A program made the translations under genes and the position numbers. A stretch of 54,913 nucleotides of DNA from Nocardia alni (lineage in GTDB: Bacteria > Actinomycetota > Actinomycetes > Mycobacteriales > Mycobacteriaceae): NCBI RefSeq assembly GCF_019038435.1, contig NZ_JAGPOX010000057.1, positions 1 through 54,913 of the forward strand. The letters are read 5' to 3'. Position 1 is the stretch's first letter, and every line of letters starts with the position of its first letter. Under the pieces are notes generated by a model. That model did no database searches. It worked only from the letters and a program-made list of their open reading frames with translations, and was not told where the DNA came from. This document shows, in pieces, positions 8,116-16,833 of the stretch.

Positions 8116-9090
8116 ATGGTGACGATTGTCGGGGGTGGAATCGCAGGCACGGTGCTCGCGGGCGCGTTGGCGCGGGCGGGCCAGTCGGTGACGGTCTATG
8201 AGCAGCGGCCCAATGTCCGGGGCGACGCCTTTCTCTTCCTGGACGGACGGGCGCACAAGACCCTGACCGCCATGGGTGTTCCGGCCGATCGACTAGAGCG
8301 TGCGTCCTATCCCCTGCACGGCTTCCGGATCGGTTCAGCCGCCGACCGGATCGACGAGACCCCCGCCGACGGCGACCGGCTCTACCACCGCACCGACCTC
8401 ATGCGGGTGCTGACCGAATTCGCCGACACCGCGAAGACCGACATTCGCTACGGCACACCCATCTCCGACCTCAACCCCTACACCGGCGTGTTGTACCCCG
8501 GCGGCGACTCGGCCGAACTGATCATCGCCGCGGACGGCATCGACTCGATCGCCCGCATCCGGCTCGAACCGACGCGCGTCACCGAATATGCCGGGCAGGT
8601 GGTGCTCTACGCGACCGCCGCACCCGGCACGCGGCCCAACACCGCCGCATCGGTGCTGCACGTGCATCACCAGACACAGGACAGCCCAGCCACTTTCGGG
8701 CATTTCTGGAACGAGCACGTCGCGGTATGGTTCGTGCGGCTTTCCCGCCCCCCGATTCCGGTGGGCTACACCGGATTCCATCCGCTGGCCCGATGGATCG
8801 AGCCGATCCGTACGGCCCTGCCCGCGATACCGTACCTACTGGACTTCCTGCTGGAACACACCGCCATGGCACACGTGTCCAACGCTCGTACGGTACCGCT
8901 GGCCGGCGCCCTCCCGCCCCGCCTGCCGGTAATCCTCTGCGGCGACGCCGATCACGTCTTCACCCGGGGCACCGGCGCACGCGACGCCATCGAGGATGCG
9001 GCAGCCCTTTACCAGGCGCTCGTGGCCGGGCAGGACCCCGCCGAGGCGATGGCGCGCCGCCGTGCGGAATTACTTGCTGAGGACGACTGA
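8116..9090 (+). CDS. FAD-dependent monooxygenase (PHBH-like)
   Basis: A 324-residue flavoprotein of the aromatic-ring/PHBH monooxygenase superfamily. The N-terminal dinucleotide-binding motif VGGGIAGTVLAGALARAG is followed by an acidic strand end (VYEQRP), and the C-terminal half carries a GDA motif (CGDADHVFTRGTGARDAIED) that contacts the FAD ribityl chain. It is shorter than usual members (about 370-400) but both cofactor motifs are intact. ATG at 8116 sits directly before the Rossmann strand, so the longer frame from 8077 is not used. The substrate is unknown, and no pathway genes adjoin it. Confidence 0.82.
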   Translation: MVTIVGGGIAGTVLAGALARAGQSVTVYEQRPNVRGDAFLFLDGRAHKTLTAMGVPADRLERASYPLHGFRIGSAADRIDETPADGDRLYHRTDLMRVLTEFADTAKTDIRYGTPISDLNPYTGVLYPGGDSAELIIAADGIDSIARIRLEPTRVTEYAGQVVLYATAAPGTRPNTAASVLHVHHQTQDSPATFGHFWNEHVAVWFVRLSRPPIPVGYTGFHPLARWIEPIRTALPAIPYLLDFLLEHTAMAHVSNARTVPLAGALPPRLPVILCGDADHVFTRGTGARDAIEDAAALYQALVAGQDPAEAMARRRAELLAEDD

Positions 9091-9108
9091 TCGCGCTCGG
9101 CGGGACAA

Positions 9109-9243
9109 TCAGTCGCCGTCGAACGAATCCTGGGCGCCCAGGACGCCGCTCCACTGTTCGGACCACGCCCACAGGGGTGTCAGCGCTTCAGCAAGTTCGG
9201 TTCCGGCGCTGGTCAATTCGTAAGACTTCGTCCAGCGGTAGAT
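9109..9243 (-). pseudogene. HxlR-type regulator remnant (C-terminal end only)
   Basis: Downstream of the ABC exporter stop, the minus strand encodes RWTKSYELTSAGTELAEAL followed by TPLWAWSEQW and a stop at 9109. This resembles the last beta-wing and final helix of HxlR-family winged-helix proteins. No start codon, ribosome-binding site or recognition helix precedes it, because the exporter gene takes over at 9254. I read it as the 3' scrap of a regulator lost by deletion, or by insertion of the ABC/MarR unit. Support is only motif resemblance over about 40 residues. Confidence 0.5.
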
Positions 9244-9253
9244 CCCGCCCGGT

Positions 9254-11017
9254 TCACACCGCCGGTTCCAGAACCTCGTCCCGAGACAGCAACCGCGCGT
9301 AGAAGCCGTTGCGCTCCGCCAGCTCCCGATGCGTACCACGCTCGACGACGTGACCGCCGTCCAGCACCACGATCTGATCGGCGTCGCGAATCGTGGACAG
9401 GCGGTGCGCGATCGTGATGGTGGTACGACCCGCGGACAGCGCGTCGATGGCGGCCTGGACCTCGCGTTCGGTGCGGGTGTCCAGTGCGCTGGTCGCCTCG
9501 TCCAGCACCATGATCGGTGGATTGCGCAGGATCGCGCGGGCCACGGCCAGGCGCTGTTTCTCACCGCCGGAGAAGCGGTAGCCGCGCTCGCCGACCGTGG
9601 TGTCGTATCCGTCGGGCAGATCGGCGATATGGTCGTGGATCTGCGCGGCGCGGGCGGCGGCGATCAATTCCTCGTCCGTCGCATCGGGTTTGGCGAAGCG
9701 CAGGTTGTCCGCGACCGAGGCGTGCAGCAGGTAGGTCTCCTGGGAGACCACGCCGACCGCGCCGGACAGTTCGGCGAAACTCAGATCGCGCACGTCGATT
9801 CCGTCGATCGTGACCGCGCCCGCGGTCGGATCGTACAGTCGCGCCACGAGATAGCCGAGAGTGGTTTTACCCGAGCCGGTTTCGCCGACGATCGCGAGCG
9901 ATGTGCCGGCGGGGACGGTGAGGTCGATATCCTCGAGCACCGGACGGCCCTGCTCGTAGGCGAAGCCGACCCGGTCGAATCGCACCTCACCCGAGGCGTT
10001 CTCGGGCAGCGGGACCGCATCGACCGGTTCCTCGATGTCGGGCCGCAGGTCCAGGTATTCGAAGATCCTGCCGAACAGCGCCATCGAGCTCTGCATGTCC
10101 ACGCCCGTGGACAGCAGTTGCACCGCGGGCCGCAACAGACCGGTCTGCAACGTCGTGAAGGCCACGAGGGTCCCGATCGACACCAGCTGATGACCGGAGG
10201 CGACGGTGAGCCCGGCGGCCCAGTAGATCAGCGCGGGCATGGCCGACATGACGATCTGGATCGTCGCCTGCCGCCAGCGTCCGGCCATGCTGGAGCGGAT
10301 CTCCAGATCGACCAGTCCGCGTGACTCCCGCGAGAAGTCGTCGACAAGGGCCGGGGCTCGACCCATGGTGTGACCCAGGAGAATTCCGCTCACCGAGAGC
10401 GACTCCTCCACGATCGCCGACATTCCCGCGAGCTTGCGCTGCCGCTCGGCGGTGATCCTGCGGCGCTCGTCGCCCACGCGGCGGCTGATCCAGACGAAGA
10501 AGGGCAACATGAGCAACGAGACCGCGGTGAGCCGCCAGTCCAGCGCGATCATCGCGATGATCGCGGCGACGACCGAGGTGAAGTTCGAGACCAGTGAGGT
10601 CGCGGTGGAGGTGACCGTGGACTGCATGCCGCCGATGTCGTTGGCGATGCGCGACTGCACCTCGCCGGTGCGGGTGGTGGTGAAGAAGGCCAGCGGCATG
10701 CTCTGCAGCCGCGCGTACACCCGCGCGCGCAGATCGTGCATGACCCGCTGGCCGACGGCGGTGGAGATATAGGTCTGCAACACGCCGAACACGCTGGTCA
10801 GTACGACCACGACGATCATGCCCGCGGCGAGCAGGGTGAGCAGGCCGGTGCGGCCGTGCGGCAGCGCGTCGTCGAGGATCGCGCGCAGCATGAACGGCGA
10901 GGCGAGCGAGACCACAGACGACAGGCCGACCAGGGCGGCGACCAGGCCCAGGCGCATGCGATAGGGATGGAACAGCCGGATTATCCGGCGCAGCTGATGG
11001 GGGGATCGGGCAGCCAT
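9254..11017 (-). CDS. ABC exporter, fused permease and ATPase (ABCB type)
   Basis: A 587-residue half-transporter acting in the plasma membrane, probably as a homodimeric drug or lipid exporter. Residues about 20-310 hold six transmembrane helices. The nucleotide-binding domain has Walker A (GETGSGKTT), Q-loop (VSQETYLL), signature (FSGGEKQ), Walker B (IMVLDEATS) and the H-loop (IAHRLSTI), all intact. GGAAGGAGG precedes ATG at 11017. It is divergent from a MarR gene 87 bases away, with operator-like palindromes between, so MarR-type repression with derepression by a toxic ligand is the natural model. The substrate is not predictable. Confidence 0.93.
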   Translation of the reverse strand: MAARSPHQLRRIIRLFHPYRMRLGLVAALVGLSSVVSLASPFMLRAILDDALPHGRTGLLTLLAAGMIVVVVLTSVFGVLQTYISTAVGQRVMHDLRARVYARLQSMPLAFFTTTRTGEVQSRIANDIGGMQSTVTSTATSLVSNFTSVVAAIIAMIALDWRLTAVSLLMLPFFVWISRRVGDERRRITAERQRKLAGMSAIVEESLSVSGILLGHTMGRAPALVDDFSRESRGLVDLEIRSSMAGRWRQATIQIVMSAMPALIYWAAGLTVASGHQLVSIGTLVAFTTLQTGLLRPAVQLLSTGVDMQSSMALFGRIFEYLDLRPDIEEPVDAVPLPENASGEVRFDRVGFAYEQGRPVLEDIDLTVPAGTSLAIVGETGSGKTTLGYLVARLYDPTAGAVTIDGIDVRDLSFAELSGAVGVVSQETYLLHASVADNLRFAKPDATDEELIAAARAAQIHDHIADLPDGYDTTVGERGYRFSGGEKQRLAVARAILRNPPIMVLDEATSALDTRTEREVQAAIDALSAGRTTITIAHRLSTIRDADQIVVLDGGHVVERGTHRELAERNGFYARLLSRDEVLEPAV

Positions 11018-11054
11018 AGGCGCCTCCTTCCGAGGGTGACTACAGCCCTAAAAC

Positions 11055-11099
11055 TGAGCTTGACTCACAATTATTCCATACAACGATGAGCTAAGCTCA
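11055..11099. promoter_or_regulatory. Twin MarR operator-like palindromes in divergent promoter region
   Basis: Two 13-bp elements share the arms TGAG and CTCA: TGAGCTTGACTCA at 11055-11067 and TGAGCTAAGCTCA at 11087-11099, the latter with perfect 6-bp arms. Their starts are 32 bases apart, about three helical turns, placing both on one DNA face between the exporter and marR starts. A possible -35 (TTGACT, 11060-11065) lies in the first. This is the expected site for autoregulated repression by the adjacent MarR protein. Confidence 0.65.
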
Positions 11100-11104
11100 G
11101 GATT

Positions 11105-11590
11105 ATGGGCGACGCCACCCGATCCACCACCGTCGAGACCGACCTGCCGGAGCTTTTCTTGCAGGTCAGCAAGCGTATCCGGCGTAGTCAAACAGCCCGG
11201 CTGGCCCCGCTGGGACTCACTCCGGCCCAGAGCCGCGCGTTGCGCATCATCGGCCGCGATCCGGAACCACTGCGCATGTCCGTCCTGGCCGAGCGCCTCG
11301 GCATCGTCCCCCGCTCGGCCACCACGGTCGTCGACGCCCTCGTCGCCGCGGGCCTGATCACCCGCACCACCGACCCCACCAACCGCCGCTCCACCCTCGT
11401 CTCCCCCACCGAAGGGGGGCGGCAGACGCTCAGCCGGATGTCCGAGGCCCGCCGTGAGGCAGCCGCGGAGACATTCGCGGCGCTGTCGCCGCAGCAGCGT
11501 GAGACGTTGCGAGAACTGCTGGCCGCGCTGAACACGGCGGCACCCGACTCGGCGAGTATCGAGGAAGGCGAATGCGCACCGCACGGGTAG
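11105..11590 (+). CDS. MarR-family transcriptional regulator
   Basis: A 161-residue winged-helix repressor. The helix-turn-helix lies in the segment MSVLAERLGIVPRSATTVVDAL, followed by the wing residues DPTNRRSTLVSPTEGG, a textbook MarR DPxDRR-type wing. N- and C-terminal helices would form the dimer and ligand pocket. It starts at 11105, six bases after the second operator-like palindrome, so it very likely represses itself and the divergent ABC exporter. The ligand is unknown. Confidence 0.9.
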   Translation: MGDATRSTTVETDLPELFLQVSKRIRRSQTARLAPLGLTPAQSRALRIIGRDPEPLRMSVLAERLGIVPRSATTVVDALVAAGLITRTTDPTNRRSTLVSPTEGGRQTLSRMSEARREAAAETFAALSPQQRETLRELLAALNTAAPDSASIEEGECAPHG

Positions 11591-11659
11591 GTCTCAGCGT
11601 CGACTGCGCGACGCGGCGACCCATGCGTGCCATGTCACCGATCCCCAACGAATACGCTT

Positions 11660-12964
11660 TCAGAGCTTTTGGAGGGACCTATGATCCGTGGACTCCATCG
11701 GCGGCGGACCGAGGGTCTCGCCCGGAGACAAGCGATGGATGGAGGCATCGGTGGCGCGGAGTTCCGCGCCGGATCCGCCGCGGCGGACCGCGACGATCTC
11801 GGCGGCTACGGCCACAGCCGTCTCCTCCGGGGTGTGGCCGCCCAGGTCCAGGCCGATCGGCGAGTGCAGCTGGGACAGTTCGTCTTCGGTGAGTCCGGCG
11901 GCGAGCAGACGGACCGTGCGGTCGCGGTGGGTGCGACGCGAGCCCATCGCGCCGACGTAGGCGACGCGGCGGCGCAGGGCCACCTCGAGCACGGGCACGT
12001 CGAATTTCGCGTCGTGTGTCAGGACGCAGATCACGGTGCGTGAATCGAGTTGTGTGCCTTCGAGATAGCGGTGCGGCCAGTCGACGACGACCTCGTCGGC
12101 CTCGGGGAAGCGTGCCCTGGTAGCGAAGATCGGGCGGGCGTCGCACACGGTGACGTGGTAGCCCAGGAATTTGCCGATTCGCGCCACCGCGGCCGCGAAG
12201 TCGATGGCGCCGAACACGATCATGCGCGGCGGTGGCACCGAGGATTCGATGAAGACAGTGACTTCCTCGGAGCCGCAACCGATCACCCGGACGCCGGTGG
12301 CGCCCAGGTCGAGCATGGCCCGCGCTTCCGAAACCACCTTCGGGTCGGCGGCGGCCACCGGGTCGGGCGGTCGGCGGATCGGGTCGCCCTGCGTGGCAAC
12401 CCGATCTTCGCCGTTCTGCGCGACACCCCGCTCGCCGACCTCCCGCATCTGCTCGGCGGCGCCCGAGCCACGGGCGGCATCCCCTGGACGATTGCCCGTA
12501 ATCCCCTGCACGAGAACAGGCTCCGAGCGCCCGGACTCGGCATGTACCCAGTCCGGGCCGACCGCCAGTACCGCGCCGGAATTCATATCCCGCACCAGCG
12601 CGACGGCCCCCTCCGCACGCAGCGCCGTCTCCAGAACACGATGATCACGCGAGTCGACCGGGTGCACGAAAACCTCGAGCACACCACCACAGGTCAATCC
12701 GACCGCGAATGCGTCGGAATCGCTGTAGCCGAACGTCTCCCGCTGGGTCTGCCCGGTGCGCATGGCCTCGCGGCACAGCTCATATACCGCACCCTCCACA
12801 CATCCACCGGACACGCTGCCGATGACCGTCCCCTCATTATCGACGGCCATCGCCGCGCCCAGTGGTCGCGGTGCACTACCGGTGATACCGATAATGCTCG
12901 CCACGGCAAAGCTTTTGCCCGCCGCCTGCCACGCCAGAAGTTCCGCGGTCAACTCGCGCATCAT
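11660..12964 (-). CDS. xdhC: XdhC-type molybdenum-cofactor insertion/maturation protein
   Basis: A 434-residue XdhC/CoxI protein, the chaperone that sulfurates and inserts molybdenum cofactor into xanthine dehydrogenase. The N-terminal XdhC/CoxI domain (GSAPRPLGAAMAV, GSVSGGCVEGAV) and the C-terminal Rossmann-like domain (IVFGAIDFAAAVAR, CDARPIFATRARFP, YVGAMGSRRTHRDR, PIGLDLGGHTPEETAVAV) are both clear. Between them, about residues 150-210, lies an Ala/Gly/Arg-rich stretch of low complexity that most homologues lack, making the protein longer than usual. Last gene of the purine operon, 7 bases after the permease. A pathway-specific maturase role follows from position. Confidence 0.92.
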   Translation of the reverse strand: MMRELTAELLAWQAAGKSFAVASIIGITGSAPRPLGAAMAVDNEGTVIGSVSGGCVEGAVYELCREAMRTGQTQRETFGYSDSDAFAVGLTCGGVLEVFVHPVDSRDHRVLETALRAEGAVALVRDMNSGAVLAVGPDWVHAESGRSEPVLVQGITGNRPGDAARGSGAAEQMREVGERGVAQNGEDRVATQGDPIRRPPDPVAAADPKVVSEARAMLDLGATGVRVIGCGSEEVTVFIESSVPPPRMIVFGAIDFAAAVARIGKFLGYHVTVCDARPIFATRARFPEADEVVVDWPHRYLEGTQLDSRTVICVLTHDAKFDVPVLEVALRRRVAYVGAMGSRRTHRDRTVRLLAAGLTEDELSQLHSPIGLDLGGHTPEETAVAVAAEIVAVRRGGSGAELRATDASIHRLSPGETLGPPPMESTDHRSLQKL

Positions 12965-12971
12965 CCCGTCC

Positions 12972-14411
12972 TTACCTGAACAACATCTCTATGGCGTTCA
13001 CGCCGAAGTAGCAGACGAACACCGCACTCACGACCCAGACCAGCCAGTGGATCTCGCGGAACTTGCCGCGTGCCGCCTTGATCACCGTGTAGGCCACCAG
13101 ACCGGCGCCCACGCCGTTGGTGATCGAGTAGGTGAACGGCATCAGCGCGATCGTCACGAAGGCGGGGATGGCCACCTCGAGGTCACTCCAGTCGATCTTG
13201 CGGGCCTGCGTCATCATCAACGCGCCCACCAGCACCAGCGCGGGCGAGGCCGCCTGGATCGGCACGACCCCGGCGATCGGGGTGAAGAACATGACGATCG
13301 CGAACAGCCCGCCACTGACCAGGCTGGTCAGGCCGGTCCGAGCGCCCTCGCCGACACCCGTCGCCGATTCGACGTAGACCGTCGCGCCGGCGCCGCCGGA
13401 CGCGCCGCCGATCACCTGGGCGATGCCGTCCAGGGTCAGCACCTTGCCCATGCCCGGCATATTGCCGGTCTCGTCGAGCAGCTTCGCCTCGTCGCAGACC
13501 CCGAACACGGTGCCCATCGCATCGAAGAAACCTGTCAGCACCAGCGTGAACAGCACCACACCGGCGGTGAGCGGCCCGGCGGTGTGGAATCCGCCGATCG
13601 GGTTGACATGCATCATCAGCCCGAAGTTCGGCGCCGCGAAGAAATTGTGCGGCAGCCGGGGAACCGCTGTGCCCCAATCCTTGTCGGGGATCTTGGCGAC
13701 GGAGTTGACGATGACCGCCAGCACCGTGGACGCCGCGATGCTGATCAGGATCGCACCCGGCACCTTGCGGATGTACAGGGCCAGCATGAGCAGCAGGCTG
13801 AATCCGAAGATCACCACCGGCCATCCGGCCAGATGCCCGCCGACCCCGAGGGTCACCGGCGGCCCGTCGGAGGATCCGTGACCCACCACCCCGGCCGACA
13901 CCAGGCCGATCATCGCGATGAACATGCCGATGCCGACGCCGATGGCGTTCTTCATCGCCAGCGGTATGGCGTTGATGATCATCGTGCGCAGGCCAGTGGC
14001 GGCCATGATCACGATGATCACGCCCATCAGCACCACCAGGCCCATGGTCTCCGGCCAGGTCATATGGGGTGCGGCCTGATAGGCCACCACCGGAACCACG
14101 CCCAGCCCCGCGGCCAGCGACAGTGGAACATTGCCGATCACACCCATGAGAATGGTGGACAGACCCGCGGCAAACGCTGTGGCCGTGGTGATCTGGGCCT
14201 TGTCGAGGTGTGCGCCCGCACTGTCGGTCGCGCTGCTCAGAATCAGCGGAACCAACAGAATGACGTATGCCATCGCCAGGAAAGTGGTTATACCGCCACG
14301 CACTTCGCGCGATACGGTGCTGCCCCGCTCCTTGATGCGGAACAGGCGCTCGAGCGGTGGTCTACCTCCACCGGGTTCGGTCTCGGTGGGTCGGATCTGT
14401 ACTTGGGTCAT
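12972..14411 (-). CDS. NCS2-family purine permease (AzgA-like)
   Basis: A 479-residue membrane transporter with 12-14 hydrophobic helices. The N-terminal segment RGGITTFLAMAYVILLVP and the internal GLMMHVNPIGG and GASGGAGATVYVESATGVGEGARTGLTS segments match the AzgA branch of the NCS2 (nucleobase:cation symporter 2) family, which takes up hypoxanthine, guanine and adenine. It sits between the xanthine dehydrogenase Mo subunit and xdhC, so uptake of the operon's purine substrates across the plasma membrane is the obvious role. ATG at 14411 is preceded by a short 96-base gap from the Mo-subunit stop. Confidence 0.93.
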   Translation of the reverse strand: MTQVQIRPTETEPGGGRPPLERLFRIKERGSTVSREVRGGITTFLAMAYVILLVPLILSSATDSAGAHLDKAQITTATAFAAGLSTILMGVIGNVPLSLAAGLGVVPVVAYQAAPHMTWPETMGLVVLMGVIIVIMAATGLRTMIINAIPLAMKNAIGVGIGMFIAMIGLVSAGVVGHGSSDGPPVTLGVGGHLAGWPVVIFGFSLLLMLALYIRKVPGAILISIAASTVLAVIVNSVAKIPDKDWGTAVPRLPHNFFAAPNFGLMMHVNPIGGFHTAGPLTAGVVLFTLVLTGFFDAMGTVFGVCDEAKLLDETGNMPGMGKVLTLDGIAQVIGGASGGAGATVYVESATGVGEGARTGLTSLVSGGLFAIVMFFTPIAGVVPIQAASPALVLVGALMMTQARKIDWSDLEVAIPAFVTIALMPFTYSITNGVGAGLVAYTVIKAARGKFREIHWLVWVVSAVFVCYFGVNAIEMLFR

Positions 14412-14507
14412 GGCTGCCCTCCTTTGGGCATAGCCGACCTGCGGTCCGTGCCGTCTTTCGGACTTTGGTGCGGATGTGCGGTTGTGGGAGAAGTGAATCC
14501 CTGTTGA

Positions 14508-16832
14508 TCAACAGCTTTCGATGATGTCCGTCGGACGGACCGGAACCCGGTTCAGGTATCCGGTGCCCCCGGCGGCCCGGATGGCGTCACGGATCGCGGA
14601 AGCGACAGCCGGGGTCGAGGAGAGCGTTGGCGGCTCTCCGGCGCCACGCAACCCGTATGGGGCACGCGGATCGGGGTTCTCGAGGATGACCAACTCCTGG
14701 TGGGGCACATCGAGAATGGTGGGAATCAGATAGTCGGTGAACGAGGGATTGCGTACCTTTCCGCCGGTGACGAGGATCTCTTCCATGACCGCCAGGCCGA
14801 CGCCCTGCACGGACCCGCCGTGGATCTGGCCCTCGAGCTGGAGGCGGTTCATGATCTTGCCGACGTCCTGGACCGCGTCCAGGCTGACGACCTTCACCAG
14901 GCCGAGTTCGACGTCGACGTCGACCACGGCGCGGTGCACGCACACGGCGAGCTGAGTGTGGCTGTTGCCCTGCCCCGTCACCGGATCCATGCCGGTGGTC
15001 GGGTGATGGTGGTATTCCCTTGTCTCCTCGACCAATCCGTCGTCGAGCACGTCCACGAGTGCGGCGAGCACCTCGCCGGCGTTCGAAACGACCTTGCCGC
15101 CAACGAGATCCGCCGCGGCGGTCAACCCCTTGGCGCGCGCCCGGAGAATCACGGCGTCCTTCACCGCCCGGCACGCGATCATCACGGCACCGCCGGTCAT
15201 GTACGTCTGCCGCGACGCCGAGGACGAGCCGGAGTTGCCGACCCCGTTGTCCGCCGGGTGGATCGTCACCCGCTCGATGCCGAGTTCGGTGCGCGCGATC
15301 TGCGCCTCGACGGTCACCAGACCCTGGCCGACCTCGGCGGCGGCGGTGTGCACCAGCGCGACCGGCTCCCCGCCGATGACCTCCAGCCGCACCCGCGCGG
15401 TGGACAGATCGTCGTAGCCCTCGGAGAAGCAGATGTTCTTGATACCGACGCCGTACCCGACACCGCGCACCACGCCCTCGCCGTGGGTGGTCTGCGACAG
15501 CGCACCAGGCATGTTCCGGATATCCGAAGTATCCAGCGCCCCGGGAAGTTTCAATTCCCGGATCTGCTCGAGCATCGACACCAGCGGGGTCGGCGCGTGC
15601 AGTACCTGGCCGGTGACCAGGGTGTCGCCCTGTTCGGTGACGTTGAGCTGACGCACCACGATCGGATCCATGCCCAGTGCGTCGGCCAACTTGTCCATCA
15701 TCGACTCGTGCGCGAAACAGGCTTGCACGCCGCCGAATCCGCGCATCGCGCCACACGGCGGGTTGTTGGTGTAGACGCCGTAGGCGTCCACCTCGACGTG
15801 CGGGATCTTGTACGGGCCGATGGCCAGCGACGCGGCGTTGCCCGTCACGTTCAGCGTGGCCGAGGTGTACGCCCCGCCGTCCAGCACGATCTTCACCTTG
15901 GCGAAGACCAGTTTGCCCGCCGTGGTGGCGCCGTACTCGTACCACATCTGCGCTGGATGCCGGTGCACGTGACCGAAGAACGACTCCTCGCGGTTGTACA
16001 CCATCTTGATCGGCTTACCGGTGCGCAGCGCCAGCATGCCGCCGTGGATCTGCATGGACAGGTCCTCGCGGCCGCCGAACGCGCCGCCGATACCGGCCAT
16101 GGTCATCCGGATCTTCTCGTCCGGCAGGCCCAGGCACGGGCCGATCTGGGACAGGTCGTTGTGCATCCACTGCGTGGCGACGTAGAACTCCAGGCCGCCG
16201 TCCTCGCCCGGGACGACCAGGCCGGATTCCGGCCCCAGGAACGCCTGGTCCTGGATGCCCACCTCGTAGTGCTGGCTGACCACGATCTCGGCGAGGGCGC
16301 GCCCGACCTCCAGATCGCCGACGCGCACCGGCTGATGCCGGGCGACACCGCCGCGTTCCTGCACCTTCATGGTGTCCGGATTGTCCACCACCGCAACGGC
16401 ATCGGTGATCGGCTCGAGCACGTCCCATTCGATGACGATCTTGTCCATCGCCCGGCGGCAGGTCTCGGGATGATCGGCGGCCACCAGCAGCACCGGCTCA
16501 CCGTGATGACGCACCTCGTCGAAGGCCAGCACCGGCTGGTCCCAGGTGTGGTCCAGACCATAGACCTTGCGCCCGGGCACGTCCTCATGGGTCAGGATCG
16601 CCTCGACGCCAGGCAGTTTCACCGCCTCGGTGATGTCGATGGACAGTATGCGCGCCCGCGGGTGCGGGCTGCGCAGTGTCATGCCCCAGAGCATGCCGTC
16701 GATCCACATGTCCGAGGAGTAGGCGAAGTCGCCCTTGACCTTCAGGATGCCGTCCGGGCGCAAGGGGCTGGAGCCGATGCCGTCCCGGCCGGGCGCGGCG
16801 ACCTGGGCGGGAAACTGAGCAGTGCGTTCCAT
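14508..16832 (-). CDS. Xanthine dehydrogenase, molybdenum-binding subunit
   Basis: A 774-residue large subunit of a xanthine-oxidase-family molybdenum hydroxylase that converts hypoxanthine and xanthine to urate. Seen in order: the a/b-hammerhead domain (LKVKGDFAYSSDMW, HEDVPG), Mo-cofactor segments GIGGAFGGRED, MRGFGGVQACFAHE and EVGQGLVTVEAQI, and the C-terminal RGAGEPPT with the catalytic glutamate. It pairs with the 2Fe-2S and FAD subunits encoded upstream. The frame stays open to 17105, but ATG at 16832 has AGGAGG upstream and lies one base after the previous stop. Fine substrate specificity is inferred from operon partners. Confidence 0.92.
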   Translation of the reverse strand: MERTAQFPAQVAAPGRDGIGSSPLRPDGILKVKGDFAYSSDMWIDGMLWGMTLRSPHPRARILSIDITEAVKLPGVEAILTHEDVPGRKVYGLDHTWDQPVLAFDEVRHHGEPVLLVAADHPETCRRAMDKIVIEWDVLEPITDAVAVVDNPDTMKVQERGGVARHQPVRVGDLEVGRALAEIVVSQHYEVGIQDQAFLGPESGLVVPGEDGGLEFYVATQWMHNDLSQIGPCLGLPDEKIRMTMAGIGGAFGGREDLSMQIHGGMLALRTGKPIKMVYNREESFFGHVHRHPAQMWYEYGATTAGKLVFAKVKIVLDGGAYTSATLNVTGNAASLAIGPYKIPHVEVDAYGVYTNNPPCGAMRGFGGVQACFAHESMMDKLADALGMDPIVVRQLNVTEQGDTLVTGQVLHAPTPLVSMLEQIRELKLPGALDTSDIRNMPGALSQTTHGEGVVRGVGYGVGIKNICFSEGYDDLSTARVRLEVIGGEPVALVHTAAAEVGQGLVTVEAQIARTELGIERVTIHPADNGVGNSGSSSASRQTYMTGGAVMIACRAVKDAVILRARAKGLTAAADLVGGKVVSNAGEVLAALVDVLDDGLVEETREYHHHPTTGMDPVTGQGNSHTQLAVCVHRAVVDVDVELGLVKVVSLDAVQDVGKIMNRLQLEGQIHGGSVQGVGLAVMEEILVTGGKVRNPSFTDYLIPTILDVPHQELVILENPDPRAPYGLRGAGEPPTLSSTPAVASAIRDAIRAAGGTGYLNRVPVRPTDIIESC

Positions 16833-16833
16833 C

